Virus record (IMG/VR): IMGVR_UViG_3300033990_000306 | Location: 1-64,000 of that record | Source: a virus | Length of the DNA: 64,000 nt | Direction: 5' to 3' (one strand) | Part shown: piece by piece, positions 5,565-14,435 of the stretch | Numbering within the stretch: position 1 is the first letter of the stretch | How the letters are laid out: every line of letters begins with the position of its first letter | Made by a program: the position numbers and the translations under genes | The notes under the pieces: generated by a model | Database searches by the model: none | Seen by the model: only the letters and a program-made list of their open reading frames with translations | What the model was told of the DNA's origin: nothing

Positions 5565-7106
5565 ATGAGTGTAACAAAGAAGTTGGTAAAGAATAGAAAG
5601 TATGATACGGTGAATGACGAAGGAAGACCTAGTTATAGTATTGACGACAAACATATGTTGGTTAATATGGCATTGCTTGGAACATTGGACTCTACTTTTT
5701 ATAAGAGCGAAGATGAAAACAAAACAATGCTTTTTGACACTATAAACAAGTGGACAGAAGAAGACGTAGATTTTCTCATTAAAACAGCTATTTATGCTAA
5801 GGAAGTTGGAGGAAAAAGAACAAGCCCCATTGCTCTGATGGTCAAAGCTAGTACTCTGGACTTTGACAAATTTAAGACTAACTATAGTAGAGTAATAAAA
5901 ACTCCTAAAGATTGGTCTCAATTTATGGACTTGGCAAGGTCAAAGAGTTTGGGGAGAGTTGGAATTGGGTCTGGAATAAAGAAGTTGATGATTAGTGATA
6001 TTGCTGGGTATAATGATTACTTAGCTCTCAAGTATAGTGGAGAGATAAGGGAAATGATAAGAATGGCTCGCCCTAAAGAGAGTATTAATCCTTCCGTCAT
6101 TCCTTATATAATGAGAAGGGAAACAGTTAATAAGAAGGGAGAGGTTAATCAGTACTTTAATAATCTTGAGCTTTATAAGAAGGGCAAAATAAGTTTTGCT
6201 GAGTTTTCTAAGGAGAGGGTTTATCCTTATGAGCTTGTTTCTAGTTTTGGTACTTCTCCAGAAATTTGGGAGTATTTAATGAACACCAGTCCTATATTTA
6301 ATTTTCTCAGGAATTTGAGGAATTATTTTGCGAATGTGGACGCTGACAAAGTTTTAGAGAGAATGGAGAAAGTGTTTACTAAAGAGGCAATAAAGCATTC
6401 AAAGATTTTCCCAGCACAACTTTATATAGCTTACAAGGAGAATGTAAAGGATTGGGACATAGAAAAACCACCATTGAAGTTTTATAGGTTTAAAGATATA
6501 ATGACTAACGCAATAAAGGCTTCACTTGAGAATATTGCTATACCATTCGAAGGTAGAGTTGCAGTTCTTGGAGACATAAGTGGTTCTATGACTTCTACTT
6601 TGACTTCTAGTCATTCAGACATAAATGCGGCTATGGTTGTAGGACTTGTTACAGCTAGTATTATGGAGAAGAATGACGTAATATTCTTGCCATTTGATTC
6701 TGGAATTAGAGTTGGGGGAATTAGTGCTATGGCAAATGCTACTGACTTTCTGAGTAGAGTTTCTACTGTGGAGAATATGGTTGGTGGAGGGACTAATTTG
6801 GCTGTAGGATTTGAGTACCTTACTACTTTCAATAACAAAGTAGATAACATAATAGGAATAACAGACAATGAAAGTTGGTTTGGGAATGATGTGGAGAATG
6901 CTATAAAAACCTACATTAAGAAAATTAATCCTAACGTGAAGATTTGGTTAATGACTATAGTTCCTAATGACACCCAAATGACTAAGAGTAGCAATCCTAA
7001 CATAACTTATTTGTATGGGTGGAATGATGATATATTTTCTCTTTCAAAGAGCAAGACAGTTGATGAGCAAATAAAAGAAATAGAGGCGATAAAATGGATA
7101 GTGTAA
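5565..7106 (+). CDS. Ro60-like RNA-binding protein (TROVE domain + vWA domain)
   Basis: A 513-residue protein starting at ATG 5565 behind AGGAGGA (5551-5557). The first roughly 320 residues are helical with TROVE-like features, including a KTAIYAKEVGG-type stretch near the start and R-x-P-K-E further on. The C-terminal part is a von Willebrand A domain: GDISGSM near residue 338 is the DxSxS metal site, followed by GGGTN and TDNESWFG, the latter a strong match to the TDNETW block of Ro60. The length is close to cellular Ro60 (about 530). Known Ro proteins form a HEAT-repeat ring that binds misfolded RNA ends inside and Y RNA outside, in RNA quality control with 3' exonucleases. It overlaps the next gene by 13 nt. 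A viral copy is unusual; it may protect viral RNA or alter host RNA decay. Confidence 0.85.
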   Translation: MSVTKKLVKNRKYDTVNDEGRPSYSIDDKHMLVNMALLGTLDSTFYKSEDENKTMLFDTINKWTEEDVDFLIKTAIYAKEVGGKRTSPIALMVKASTLDFDKFKTNYSRVIKTPKDWSQFMDLARSKSLGRVGIGSGIKKLMISDIAGYNDYLALKYSGEIREMIRMARPKESINPSVIPYIMRRETVNKKGEVNQYFNNLELYKKGKISFAEFSKERVYPYELVSSFGTSPEIWEYLMNTSPIFNFLRNLRNYFANVDADKVLERMEKVFTKEAIKHSKIFPAQLYIAYKENVKDWDIEKPPLKFYRFKDIMTNAIKASLENIAIPFEGRVAVLGDISGSMTSTLTSSHSDINAAMVVGLVTASIMEKNDVIFLPFDSGIRVGGISAMANATDFLSRVSTVENMVGGGTNLAVGFEYLTTFNNKVDNIIGITDNESWFGNDVENAIKTYIKKINPNVKIWLMTIVPNDTQMTKSSNPNITYLYGWNDDIFSLSKSKTVDEQIKEIEAIKWIV

Positions 7107-7423
7107 AGTTGTGTAAGAATTGCGGACACCCAATAGCAGAGTTTGAGGGAGAAGTTTACCATATAGACAGAGGAGAGCAGAAAGCAAAGCTAGAAGAAGT
7201 TGACGGAAATGTTGTTACTAATGTTGTTCTCATTGAGAAAGACTTAGAAGATGAAACTATTGAGTTGCATAAAATGTGTTACTTTTCTAAAGACGATGAT
7301 GAAATACTTGGTAAGACAGACGCATATTCTAAAACTTTGCTAAAGGAAAAGTATGGCGAAAACTATGGACTTGATTTCTGGTTTACCGAAATACATTGTC
7401 TTTGCAAGAAACCTGAACTCTAA
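7094..7423 (+). CDS. Zinc-binding hypothetical protein coupled to the Ro-like gene, 109 aa
   Basis: It starts inside the 3' end of the Ro-like gene (13-nt overlap), so the two are almost certainly co-translated. It has C-K-N-C-G near the N-terminus, a Cys in HKMCYF, and HCLCKKPEL at the C-terminus. These Cys/His pairs could bind zinc. I recognise no enzyme motif. Coupling suggests it acts with the Ro protein or its RNA. Confidence 0.65.
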   Translation: MDSVKLCKNCGHPIAEFEGEVYHIDRGEQKAKLEEVDGNVVTNVVLIEKDLEDETIELHKMCYFSKDDDEILGKTDAYSKTLLKEKYGENYGLDFWFTEIHCLCKKPEL

Positions 7424-7573
7424 AACCTCTTAATTTTAATTAATTTATTTTTTGCATTAATTAATACCTTTAAATTTTTAAACACTCCTAAAATGATTTA
7501 TAAATTAGGGGCGAATATTAATCTTTATTTTCTTTTAATAAAATATTTATATACCTGTTAACGATTGTCTGCT
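7424..7573 (+). promoter_or_regulatory. AT-rich intergenic region with leaderless promoter of the portal gene
   Basis: TTTATATA at 7546-7553 lies 28 nt before ATG 7574, fitting leaderless transcription of the portal gene. A second TATA-like block (GATTTATAAATT, 7495-7506) resembles the blocks before the primase and terminase genes. The AT-rich start of the region could terminate the Ro operon. I see no gene here. Confidence 0.55.
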
Positions 7574-9226
7574 ATGGCTATTAATTCTAAACAACCGTTT
7601 GTTACTAGGGTATTTTCAAAACTTAATTCAGCTTTTAATCTTTCTGGAGGAGACATAAGTAAAAGTAGTGCTAGAGGAGGACTTTCTTTTAGAAACGTTC
7701 CTTTGCCTTTTAATAGTTATGTTCAGATGGTGGGGGCTAATGAAAAGACCCCTTTGTATCGTTGGTCTTATAGTTGGGTAATGGACTTATTTTATGGTAG
7801 TGATATTCTCCGAACTGTAATAAAGAATTTGAATGATGAAATATTTAAAAATGGTATAAGTATAGAGGAGAAATTCGTTAAGAAGTGTATTAACCCTAGA
7901 TGCGGTTATGAAGTATTTGAGGAAATAGACAAGTGTCCGGTTTGTGGTAGTCCTATGAGAAACCCAGACCTAACGCAGAAACTTAGAGGGGAAGCTTTTC
8001 TAAGAAAGAAGAATAGGTTTGACGAAACTACTATTGGAATTTTAAAGAGTTCTGACTTGGACGTTAATATATTTGACAATGCTTTTCTTTTGCTTACTAG
8101 GAGATATAATTATGACGATAGTGGAAGAATTACAGGGGCGGAAATAGATGATTTAGTGAGGTTAAGCCCAGACAAGGTTAAGTTAATAATAAGTAATTAT
8201 GGAATGGGAAGAGGAGATAATGGAGCATATTTGTATGTATGTCCAGAGCATAGAGAGAAGATAGTTATTAAGCCCCAGAAGGGAGAGTATTATTGTGACA
8301 TAGACCACAAAGAATTACTAGAGTGCTGGTTTGCGGCTAATCCTTCTGGAAGTGCAGGGAGTGGGGCTAGTGGACAGAATTTATATTTTGGGAGAGGAGA
8401 GTTGTATCACGTTAAAAGGTGGAGTAGTCAGGAAGGTTATGGAGTTAGTATGGTTTATACTATTTGGAGAAAGGTTTTGACGTTAATAAAAATGGACGAT
8501 TATACTCTTGAAGCATATAGTTTGCAGAGGACACCGAGAAGTTTCTTAGTTATAAGAGGAAAACTTGACAATGTGAGACAGGCGTTTTTGTGGTTAAGTC
8601 AGAAGGCTAGAGAAAATCCTAATATGATTTACCCATTGGTAGTTGAAGGAGAAGACAGTGGGGCTAGGAGAGTTGTTGAACAGGTTAATATGGACTTGAA
8701 ACCAGATGAAATGCAAATGCTACAGATGGTGGAATTGTTTAGAACACACATAGGGCTTATGTATGGAGTTCAGCCTATAATGAGTGGGGGCAATGGTTCT
8801 AGTGGAGGACTTAATAATGAAGGGCTTCAGGTTACTATTACTAACAGAACTATAAGTGAAAGCCAAAGGGTGTGGAATGACTTCTTACAATGGCTTGGTA
8901 GTAAGTTAAATGTTGTTGACTACGTTATGAAGCTTAAGCCTAATGAGTTGGAAGATGATATGAGAAAACTTGAAATGGAAAGTACCAGAATAGAACAGGC
9001 TATAAATATGAGTAAAATAGGATTTGATGTTGATATGGAGATAGACAAGGAGGGTATGATGAAATTCCGTTACCACAAGATTAGTTTAAGTACGGGTGCA
9101 GAAGGTGGAGGCGGAGGAGGAATACCTGAGTTAGGAGAAGAAGGTGGAATGCCAGTACAGGGAAATCCTAATGCTCCACAAGGGCAGAACGAAAACGTTA
9201 ATAACGAAGGAGAGAATAAACCATAA
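7574..9226 (+). CDS. Portal protein
   Basis: A 550-residue protein of portal size. It has the portal order: an N-terminal wing region, a central alpha/beta core with aromatic WxxQEGYGVS, long helices around residues 280-400 (DEMQMLQMVELFRTHIG), a YGVQPIMS segment, and a Gly/Pro/Glu-rich low-complexity tail. It carries an inserted zinc ribbon (CINPRCGY...CPVCG near residues 105-130) and another CxxH pair (VCPEH). The portal forms the dodecameric DNA gate at one capsid vertex. The start is ATG 7574, 28 nt after the TATA box; an upstream TTG at 7565 is less likely. Confidence 0.8.
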   Translation: MAINSKQPFVTRVFSKLNSAFNLSGGDISKSSARGGLSFRNVPLPFNSYVQMVGANEKTPLYRWSYSWVMDLFYGSDILRTVIKNLNDEIFKNGISIEEKFVKKCINPRCGYEVFEEIDKCPVCGSPMRNPDLTQKLRGEAFLRKKNRFDETTIGILKSSDLDVNIFDNAFLLLTRRYNYDDSGRITGAEIDDLVRLSPDKVKLIISNYGMGRGDNGAYLYVCPEHREKIVIKPQKGEYYCDIDHKELLECWFAANPSGSAGSGASGQNLYFGRGELYHVKRWSSQEGYGVSMVYTIWRKVLTLIKMDDYTLEAYSLQRTPRSFLVIRGKLDNVRQAFLWLSQKARENPNMIYPLVVEGEDSGARRVVEQVNMDLKPDEMQMLQMVELFRTHIGLMYGVQPIMSGGNGSSGGLNNEGLQVTITNRTISESQRVWNDFLQWLGSKLNVVDYVMKLKPNELEDDMRKLEMESTRIEQAINMSKIGFDVDMEIDKEGMMKFRYHKISLSTGAEGGGGGGIPELGEEGGMPVQGNPNAPQGQNENVNNEGENKP

Positions 9227-10299
9227 TGGCTGAATATACTAATAATGGAATAAAATGCTCTTGTACTAGGGTGCAGAAGGGAGAGAGAATATATTACACC
9301 TGCAAGAGTGAATTAGACAATATAACGTATGGGGCATATGATATTGATAAAGCTCTTAGTATGTTGGGCTTTCATATAGAGAAAGAAATAAAGAAGAGTG
9401 GAAATAATAGGGTTTTATTTCCTCCTGATGAGAATGAAGTGAGAGTTGATGAGGAGTATGATAAATATTATGACGAGGTTATGGAGACTCTTAAATCTCA
9501 ATATTGTAAAGATGCACCAATGCAAGTTAAAGGAGTAGGGTTAATGTTAGTTAAAATGTGTAAGTGTCCTTTTGAGGAGGGAAGGAAGTCTGAGCTTTAT
9601 CCTTATTGGGTGTTACACTTAGAGAATAATCACGCAAATGAACTTGAAGATATAGTTAATGAGTTAATTAAAGTTAAAGTAAACCCTCTTAGTGACTTAA
9701 GACTTAAAGAGAAACTAGACAGAAATAAAGCAAATTATAAAAATGGTGATGATGCTATAAACATAGAGTATGTTGAGTATGCACGAGCAAAACCAGCCCT
9801 TACTAAGCCCAATACTCCAGACCTAACACCATTAAACGGTAAGAGAGTAGAGGAGAATGAGGAAGAAGAGGGAGACAATTATAACTATATGAGGGAGAAT
9901 AGAAAGGCAGAAACTCACAAATACGGGGGAGGAACAGGCGTTAAGAGGAAGAAAGGCAGGAGTCAGTATTATTTAAGTGAGAAAGCTAATTTTGGTAATT
10001 ATAGTGAGAAAGAGAAAGCAAAGAGTAAGAAGAATAAAGACGGTAGAAAAATGGGATATGATTATGCGGAGTTCTTTGATAGTGACGGAATACCAGACAA
10101 AAGTGTAAAGAAGATAGTTGACGACAATAGGAGTACAGTAATACCCGGTCAAACAGTACCTCAATATTCTCGTAATGCCGCTAAGAATCCAGCAGTACAA
10201 ATGAGCAGAGGGAAGAAGCTTAAGAGTAAAAAGAAGCAATTAGTAGACGACAGTCCTAAAATTTTAGGGGTAGACCAAGCGGCAGGCTTTGCTCATTAA
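9226..10299 (+). CDS. Virion-associated zinc-finger-like protein, 357 aa
   Basis: Starts directly on the portal stop (TAATG). The first half has several Cys (KCSCTR, YYTCK, CKCPFEE) and ends with HLENNHANELEDIVNEL, the same H-x4-H-x3-EL-x2-I block found repeatedly in the proteins at 10848 and 12625. The second half is low-complexity, basic and probably disordered. Its position behind the portal suggests a head or ejected protein. Exact function unknown. Confidence 0.6.
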   Translation: MAEYTNNGIKCSCTRVQKGERIYYTCKSELDNITYGAYDIDKALSMLGFHIEKEIKKSGNNRVLFPPDENEVRVDEEYDKYYDEVMETLKSQYCKDAPMQVKGVGLMLVKMCKCPFEEGRKSELYPYWVLHLENNHANELEDIVNELIKVKVNPLSDLRLKEKLDRNKANYKNGDDAINIEYVEYARAKPALTKPNTPDLTPLNGKRVEENEEEEGDNYNYMRENRKAETHKYGGGTGVKRKKGRSQYYLSEKANFGNYSEKEKAKSKKNKDGRKMGYDYAEFFDSDGIPDKSVKKIVDDNRSTVIPGQTVPQYSRNAAKNPAVQMSRGKKLKSKKKQLVDDSPKILGVDQAAGFAH

Positions 10300-10304
10300 T
10301 TAAG

Positions 10305-10312
10305 TTTATATA
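10305..10312 (+). promoter_or_regulatory. TATA box, leaderless promoter
   Basis: TTTATATA lies 28 nt before ATG 10333, with no SD between. Confidence 0.55.
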
Positions 10313-10332
10313 TGGGCTAATAATAAGGCAAT

Positions 10333-10791
10333 ATGGTTTCGAAAGAACACTTAGTACTAAAGGACAATAACGTCCAAATTACAGTTAAAAGACCTACAGG
10401 AGATGTTGAGTCGTTTGATGTTTCTAATATTTTTGTGACTGCTGGGCTTGATGCTATAGCTAACCTTATAAGTGGTTTGGCAAGTGTTAATGCTTTTAAG
10501 TATATGCAAATAGGAACTTCTAGTACCGCTTCAACTACAGGAATGACTTCTTTGCAAGCAGAGTACGAGAGTACTACTTCTGGTATAACTCTAGGGACTA
10601 CTAACGTTTCGAATGACACAATAAAATATTCTGGAGTGTTTTCTATAAGTACTACAGTAGCTTTGAAAGAAGCAGGACTGTTTAATAACATTCCCACTTC
10701 AAGCCCTATTATGTTGGCGAGAATAACTTATCCAGTTATAAACTTGAGTAAGAATAGTACGATGACTATAAACTGGCAAGTAGTTGTCTAG
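10333..10791 (+). CDS. Virion surface/tail-associated protein, 152 aa (paralogue of 23079)
   Basis: A beta-rich protein sharing an order of motifs with the one at 23079: an N-terminal strand pair, GLDAIANLI, YMQIGTSSTAS, VSNDTI, an A-L-K-E-A-G-L-F segment, and the C-terminal NWQVVV. This pattern occurs in phage tail or fibre-associated proteins. The gene has its own leaderless promoter, suggesting independent late expression. The exact location in the virion is unknown. Confidence 0.6.
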   Translation: MVSKEHLVLKDNNVQITVKRPTGDVESFDVSNIFVTAGLDAIANLISGLASVNAFKYMQIGTSSTASTTGMTSLQAEYESTTSGITLGTTNVSNDTIKYSGVFSISTTVALKEAGLFNNIPTSSPIMLARITYPVINLSKNSTMTINWQVVV

Positions 10792-10818
10792 TTAGAAATT
10801 TTCTAATTTTTAAATAGG

Positions 10819-10826
10819 TTTATATA
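10819..10826 (+). promoter_or_regulatory. TATA box, leaderless promoter
   Basis: TTTATATA lies 29 nt before ATG 10848. Confidence 0.55.
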
Positions 10827-10847
10827 TTAAAATACAATTCTTAGCTT

Positions 10848-12641
10848 ATGACTTTGACTGATACCATAGGTGTTTTTAACTATATAAGTAAGAAGAATAA
10901 TACTTGTCCTTTTGATGGCGAAACTTTTGAAAAGAGTTATGATTTATTTGACCACTTAGAAAAATTCCATACGCAAGAAATGAACTCTATAGTTGACGTT
11001 TATAAGAATGAGTTTGGGGATGAGACTTTAAGTGCTAACGTTAGTGGGGATAAAGATGATGATGAAGAAGAGAGTGAGGATATAGATGAGAAGACGGAGA
11101 TTAATCATTTTCCTTATGTAGGTGAGAAAGAGCCTGATAGTGGTAAAGTAGCTTGGGCGACTTCTAGACATCTTCCAGAGGGAGCGGAAGAGGGAGAAAA
11201 TTATGAAGATGTTAGTGCTGGAATATTTCCAGAGGCTAAGACCGCAGAAGAGACAGCATATTTTATAGCTTCTAAAGCTAAGGTTACTAGAGACGGTGAC
11301 TATGAGTGTCCTATGTGTCATTATGTAGCCCCTTCAATTTATACATTGGCTGGGCATTTAGTTGACGAGCATCTTCCTTATGTTAATAGAATTTTTGAGA
11401 AAGAGTTTGAAGTTGTTGATGATGGAGAAGAGGAAGAAGAGAGAGACAAACAGTATGAGAATGTTATAGAGGGAGAGACTTATAAAGGTAGAAGAGGAAG
11501 GGGTGTAAATGGTCCTCAAGCTTATGCTAAGAGAGTTAGAGCATACTTTAAGGGAGTACAGAGAAAAGGAGAGGTTTCGTGGAATGAACAGTATAGAGTT
11601 GAAATAACGAAACCTGATGATACTAAAATGGAGGCTACTATGGTTACTCACCACCAGTTGTATAATAAAGAAGTGTATGACTCAGAGACTAAAGAAAAAT
11701 ATTATTATGTTACTTGTAAGTATGATAACTTAACACATTTTCCAGTAGAGGGAGATGATGTTGAAAGTCAGAGAACAATATCAGTCCTTCTTAGGTCAGC
11801 AATGCAAATGACAAAGTACGGAAATTGGACTGAGCCTAGAGGAGAGTGGAATGAAGTTTACGATTTAACTATGGAACGTTATAATAACGACAAAGAAAAA
11901 TATAATAAAATGGTTCAGGAGGAAGCTATAGAATTTGCAAACAGATATATAAATAGGGCTACAGGAGAATATGACGAAGATGAGAATGTAAAATTGCCCG
12001 AAACTCTTAATCCTGCTAATTTAAAAACAGAGGAAGAGAAGGAGAAAGATAGAGTTTTAGGTAAATTGCGGAGACAATATGAAATAGCTAGAAGTAAAAA
12101 ACTTCGTAGTGAGTCTATAGGAACTGCCGCTTCTCAGAAGTTGCCTTTTAAATTAATTGGGGAAGATGGTAAGGTTAGATTTGTTTATCCAGATTCTCCG
12201 GAGTACAAAGAGTATGAAAGAGCGGCAAATGAGAAGATTAATGCAGAGCATCCTATAACTAATACTAAGTATAAAGAGGAACAAAGAGCTTTAAGAAGTT
12301 TGGAGAGACGAGAGACGAGAGAAAGAAACAAAAGACGTGCTAAAGAGTATGAGGAAAGTGAAAGAGCTAGGCAGAATAAAACTAAGAAAGGAGTTGTAGG
12401 AGTAAGAGTATTATCTCCTGACAACGAGTATGTGTGGGTTAGTAAGTTTAATTATGAGAGAGATGTTGATGAAACTATAAAGGAATTAGTTGACAGACAG
12501 GAGTATAGAGGTACTATAGGGTTGGAGTATAAGTGTCCTTTTGACTCTGCTGTTTTCATTAATAAGAATGGGCTGGCTTATCATTTGCTTACGAAACATA
12601 CTAATGAGCTTGACGATATAATTGATGACTATGAGTACTGA
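10848..12641 (+). CDS. Multi-zinc-finger-like structural protein, 597 aa
   Basis: Contains at least three finger-like modules: near residue 20 (CPFDGETF ... HLEKFH), near 155 (CPMCHYV ... HLVDEH) and at the C-terminus (CPFDSAVF ... HLLTKH). Each is followed by a short helix (ELDDIID-like). Only some have a full CxxC; in others the second Cys is Asp. Between them are long acidic and basic charged stretches, probably disordered or coiled-coil. Its place among head and tail genes suggests a virion or DNA-binding protein. It overlaps the next gene. No known family is assigned. Confidence 0.6.
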   Translation: MTLTDTIGVFNYISKKNNTCPFDGETFEKSYDLFDHLEKFHTQEMNSIVDVYKNEFGDETLSANVSGDKDDDEEESEDIDEKTEINHFPYVGEKEPDSGKVAWATSRHLPEGAEEGENYEDVSAGIFPEAKTAEETAYFIASKAKVTRDGDYECPMCHYVAPSIYTLAGHLVDEHLPYVNRIFEKEFEVVDDGEEEEERDKQYENVIEGETYKGRRGRGVNGPQAYAKRVRAYFKGVQRKGEVSWNEQYRVEITKPDDTKMEATMVTHHQLYNKEVYDSETKEKYYYVTCKYDNLTHFPVEGDDVESQRTISVLLRSAMQMTKYGNWTEPRGEWNEVYDLTMERYNNDKEKYNKMVQEEAIEFANRYINRATGEYDEDENVKLPETLNPANLKTEEEKEKDRVLGKLRRQYEIARSKKLRSESIGTAASQKLPFKLIGEDGKVRFVYPDSPEYKEYERAANEKINAEHPITNTKYKEEQRALRSLERRETRERNKRRAKEYEESERARQNKTKKGVVGVRVLSPDNEYVWVSKFNYERDVDETIKELVDRQEYRGTIGLEYKCPFDSAVFINKNGLAYHLLTKHTNELDDIIDDYEY

Positions 12642-13482
12642 AATATTAAAGTATGACGATGATGACGATGATGATGACAACATCTCACACTTCGTAGTTA
12701 ATAGAGACGGTAAAGGAGTTAGTTTTACTTGTCCAGTTTGCGGGAGAACATTTACTTCTGCTAAGGAGTATGCTAACCATAAACACTATAAGAACAATCC
12801 TCACGATGAAAAGTTTCCTACAATAAGAAGAGAAATTAATGAGGAAATTTCAGCTTTCGGTCCATATGCAAAAGATATTGATGTAGCATTGTCTACTTTG
12901 GTTAGTAAGGGTACTCATAATTCTGGGGGAAAGGTTTTCTATTCTTGTGTGTTGGGCGACAATAAAGTTTTTAAAGACAGGACTTTGTTAGAGTATCATA
13001 TTTTGAAAATGCACGGGGATGAACTTTCTAATATTATTTCTAAATTAGACACAGAAAAATCTAATTGGAGATTTGGGAGACATCTTACTGAGGGACAAAT
13101 TAATAACTTAGTAGAAGAGTTAGCTAATAATAATATAGTTGGAGAGTACAAAGGAAGATATGAGTATAAGTGTCCTTTGCATAAAGCTGTGTTTTATGAC
13201 TTGAATAAATATAAAAATCATATATTAAACTCCCACACGGAAGGAGAACTTCTTGCTATGTTGGGCAAATTAACTCCAGATGACGTTGAGGGAGCAGAAG
13301 AGCAAGTTGCTGAGAATGTTAGGTTTAAGGATAAAGAGGGAAAAATATTCTTTAGGTGTCCAGTTGACGGTTATAGGTTTAAAACAAAAGAAGAGTTTAT
13401 TGAGCATTTTAAGACTCATACTCCAGAACAGAGATTTCAGAATGTATTGTGGAGAAAGAGTGATATAAAGAGAAACCCTTAA
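12625..13482 (+). CDS. Multi-zinc-finger-like protein with poly-Asp N-terminus, 285 aa
   Basis: After a run of eight Asp near residue 12 come four finger-like modules: a classical CPVCGRTF ... H ... H, then CVLGDNKVF ... HILKMH, CPLHKAVF ... HILNSH, and CPVDGYRF ... HFKTH. The last three lack a normal second Cys. It shares the H-x-ELxxI extension with the proteins at 9226 and 10848. The start is ATG 12625 or 12631, within the previous gene. A DNA-binding or virion role is likely but unproven. Confidence 0.6.
   Translation: MTMSTEILKYDDDDDDDDNISHFVVNRDGKGVSFTCPVCGRTFTSAKEYANHKHYKNNPHDEKFPTIRREINEEISAFGPYAKDIDVALSTLVSKGTHNSGGKVFYSCVLGDNKVFKDRTLLEYHILKMHGDELSNIISKLDTEKSNWRFGRHLTEGQINNLVEELANNNIVGEYKGRYEYKCPLHKAVFYDLNKYKNHILNSHTEGELLAMLGKLTPDDVEGAEEQVAENVRFKDKEGKIFFRCPVDGYRFKTKEEFIEHFKTHTPEQRFQNVLWRKSDIKRNP
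12655..12678 (+). repeat. GAT/GAC trinucleotide repeat (poly-Asp tract)
   Basis: Eight consecutive GAY codons encode an octa-aspartate near the N-terminus of the zinc-finger protein. Such tracts can change length by slippage. Confidence 0.7.
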
Positions 13483-13504
13483 TAGAAATTTGGAATAGGG
13501 GATT

Positions 13505-13936
13505 ATGACTACTATTGATTGGCAAACTTGGAAAGTTCAATTTGAGAGAGGGCATACTATAGCTTCTTATATTTTTATTTTGCAAGTGCTTATTTCGGCA
13601 TTTTATTTAGTTTTTTACGGAGAACAATTTGAGTATAGGTTAATTTTCTTTATTAGTTTTGGTAGTGGACTTGGGGCATTAGTTGATACTACCGCTCACT
13701 TGTATGTAAGTAAAGCTATGACTGGGCTGAGTACTGTTAATATGTCTACTTTTTGGAGAGACTTTTTTACTTTGAGAACTCACGTTTTAATTGGAGAGTT
13801 ATTAGCTTTAGTAGCTTTGAGTTATGAGATTGTTGTGTTTAGAGAAGTATTATTTTATCAATGGGAAATTTTAATACTATACATTTTATACCTTATTGGA
13901 ATTATGATAATAATTAAAACGAGGTATTATCATTAG
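13505..13936 (+). CDS. Membrane protein, 143 aa, about four segments
   Basis: Hydrophobic stretches at about residues 20-40, 45-65, 90-112 and 118-138 predict four membrane helices; the first 18 residues are polar. AGGGGATT precedes the ATG. No enzyme motif is visible. It lies between virion genes and a sugar/nucleotide gene set and could be a host-membrane or virion-membrane factor. Confidence 0.6.
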   Translation: MTTIDWQTWKVQFERGHTIASYIFILQVLISAFYLVFYGEQFEYRLIFFISFGSGLGALVDTTAHLYVSKAMTGLSTVNMSTFWRDFFTLRTHVLIGELLALVALSYEIVVFREVLFYQWEILILYILYLIGIMIIIKTRYYH

Positions 13937-13948
13937 GAGGTAGTTAAT

Positions 13949-14413
13949 ATGGAAAAGAAAGTAGTTAAATTAACAAGAGACGATGTAGACTTTGAGGTTA
14001 GAAAGATATTCAAGAACTTTAAGTTTATGAGTATGGTGCAACCAGTAAATGGAGAGAAACCCATAGTTGTAGCAGTAATGAAAGGGGGAGAATATTTTGC
14101 TAGGAAGGTAGCAACTAAGTATGATTTGCCTTTGGAGTTTATAGAATGTAAGAGTTATAAAAATAAGGAACTTGGTGATACTATTGACATAATGCATATA
14201 CCTATTAGTTTATTTGAAGAGAAGAGACCAATAATATTTGTTGATGACATTTATGAAACTGGTACTACAAAGAAAGCGTTGCAGAGAATATTTCCGAATA
14301 GTAAGTTTATAGTGCTTTATAAGAAGACTACTGATGATGTGGTTGATACATACGGAGATGTTTTGGCGAAAGATATTTGGTTTGAGTTTTTTTGGGAGAA
14401 TGAAGTAGAGTAA
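13949..14413 (+). CDS. Phosphoribosyltransferase (purine/hypoxanthine type)
   Basis: A type I PRTase of 154 residues. IIFVDDIYETGTT (about residues 92-104) is the PRPP-binding loop, and VAVMKGGEYFARK matches the region that grips pyrophosphate. Length and layout fit Gpt/HPRT-like enzymes that join a purine base to PRPP. AGGAGG precedes the ATG. It may salvage a normal purine or, speculatively, handle a deazapurine, since the virus also has 7-deazaguanine genes. The substrate cannot be told from sequence. Confidence 0.75.
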   Translation: MEKKVVKLTRDDVDFEVRKIFKNFKFMSMVQPVNGEKPIVVAVMKGGEYFARKVATKYDLPLEFIECKSYKNKELGDTIDIMHIPISLFEEKRPIIFVDDIYETGTTKKALQRIFPNSKFIVLYKKTTDDVVDTYGDVLAKDIWFEFFWENEVE

Positions 14414-14435
14414 AGTTTAGAGAGGGTGAGAAAGT

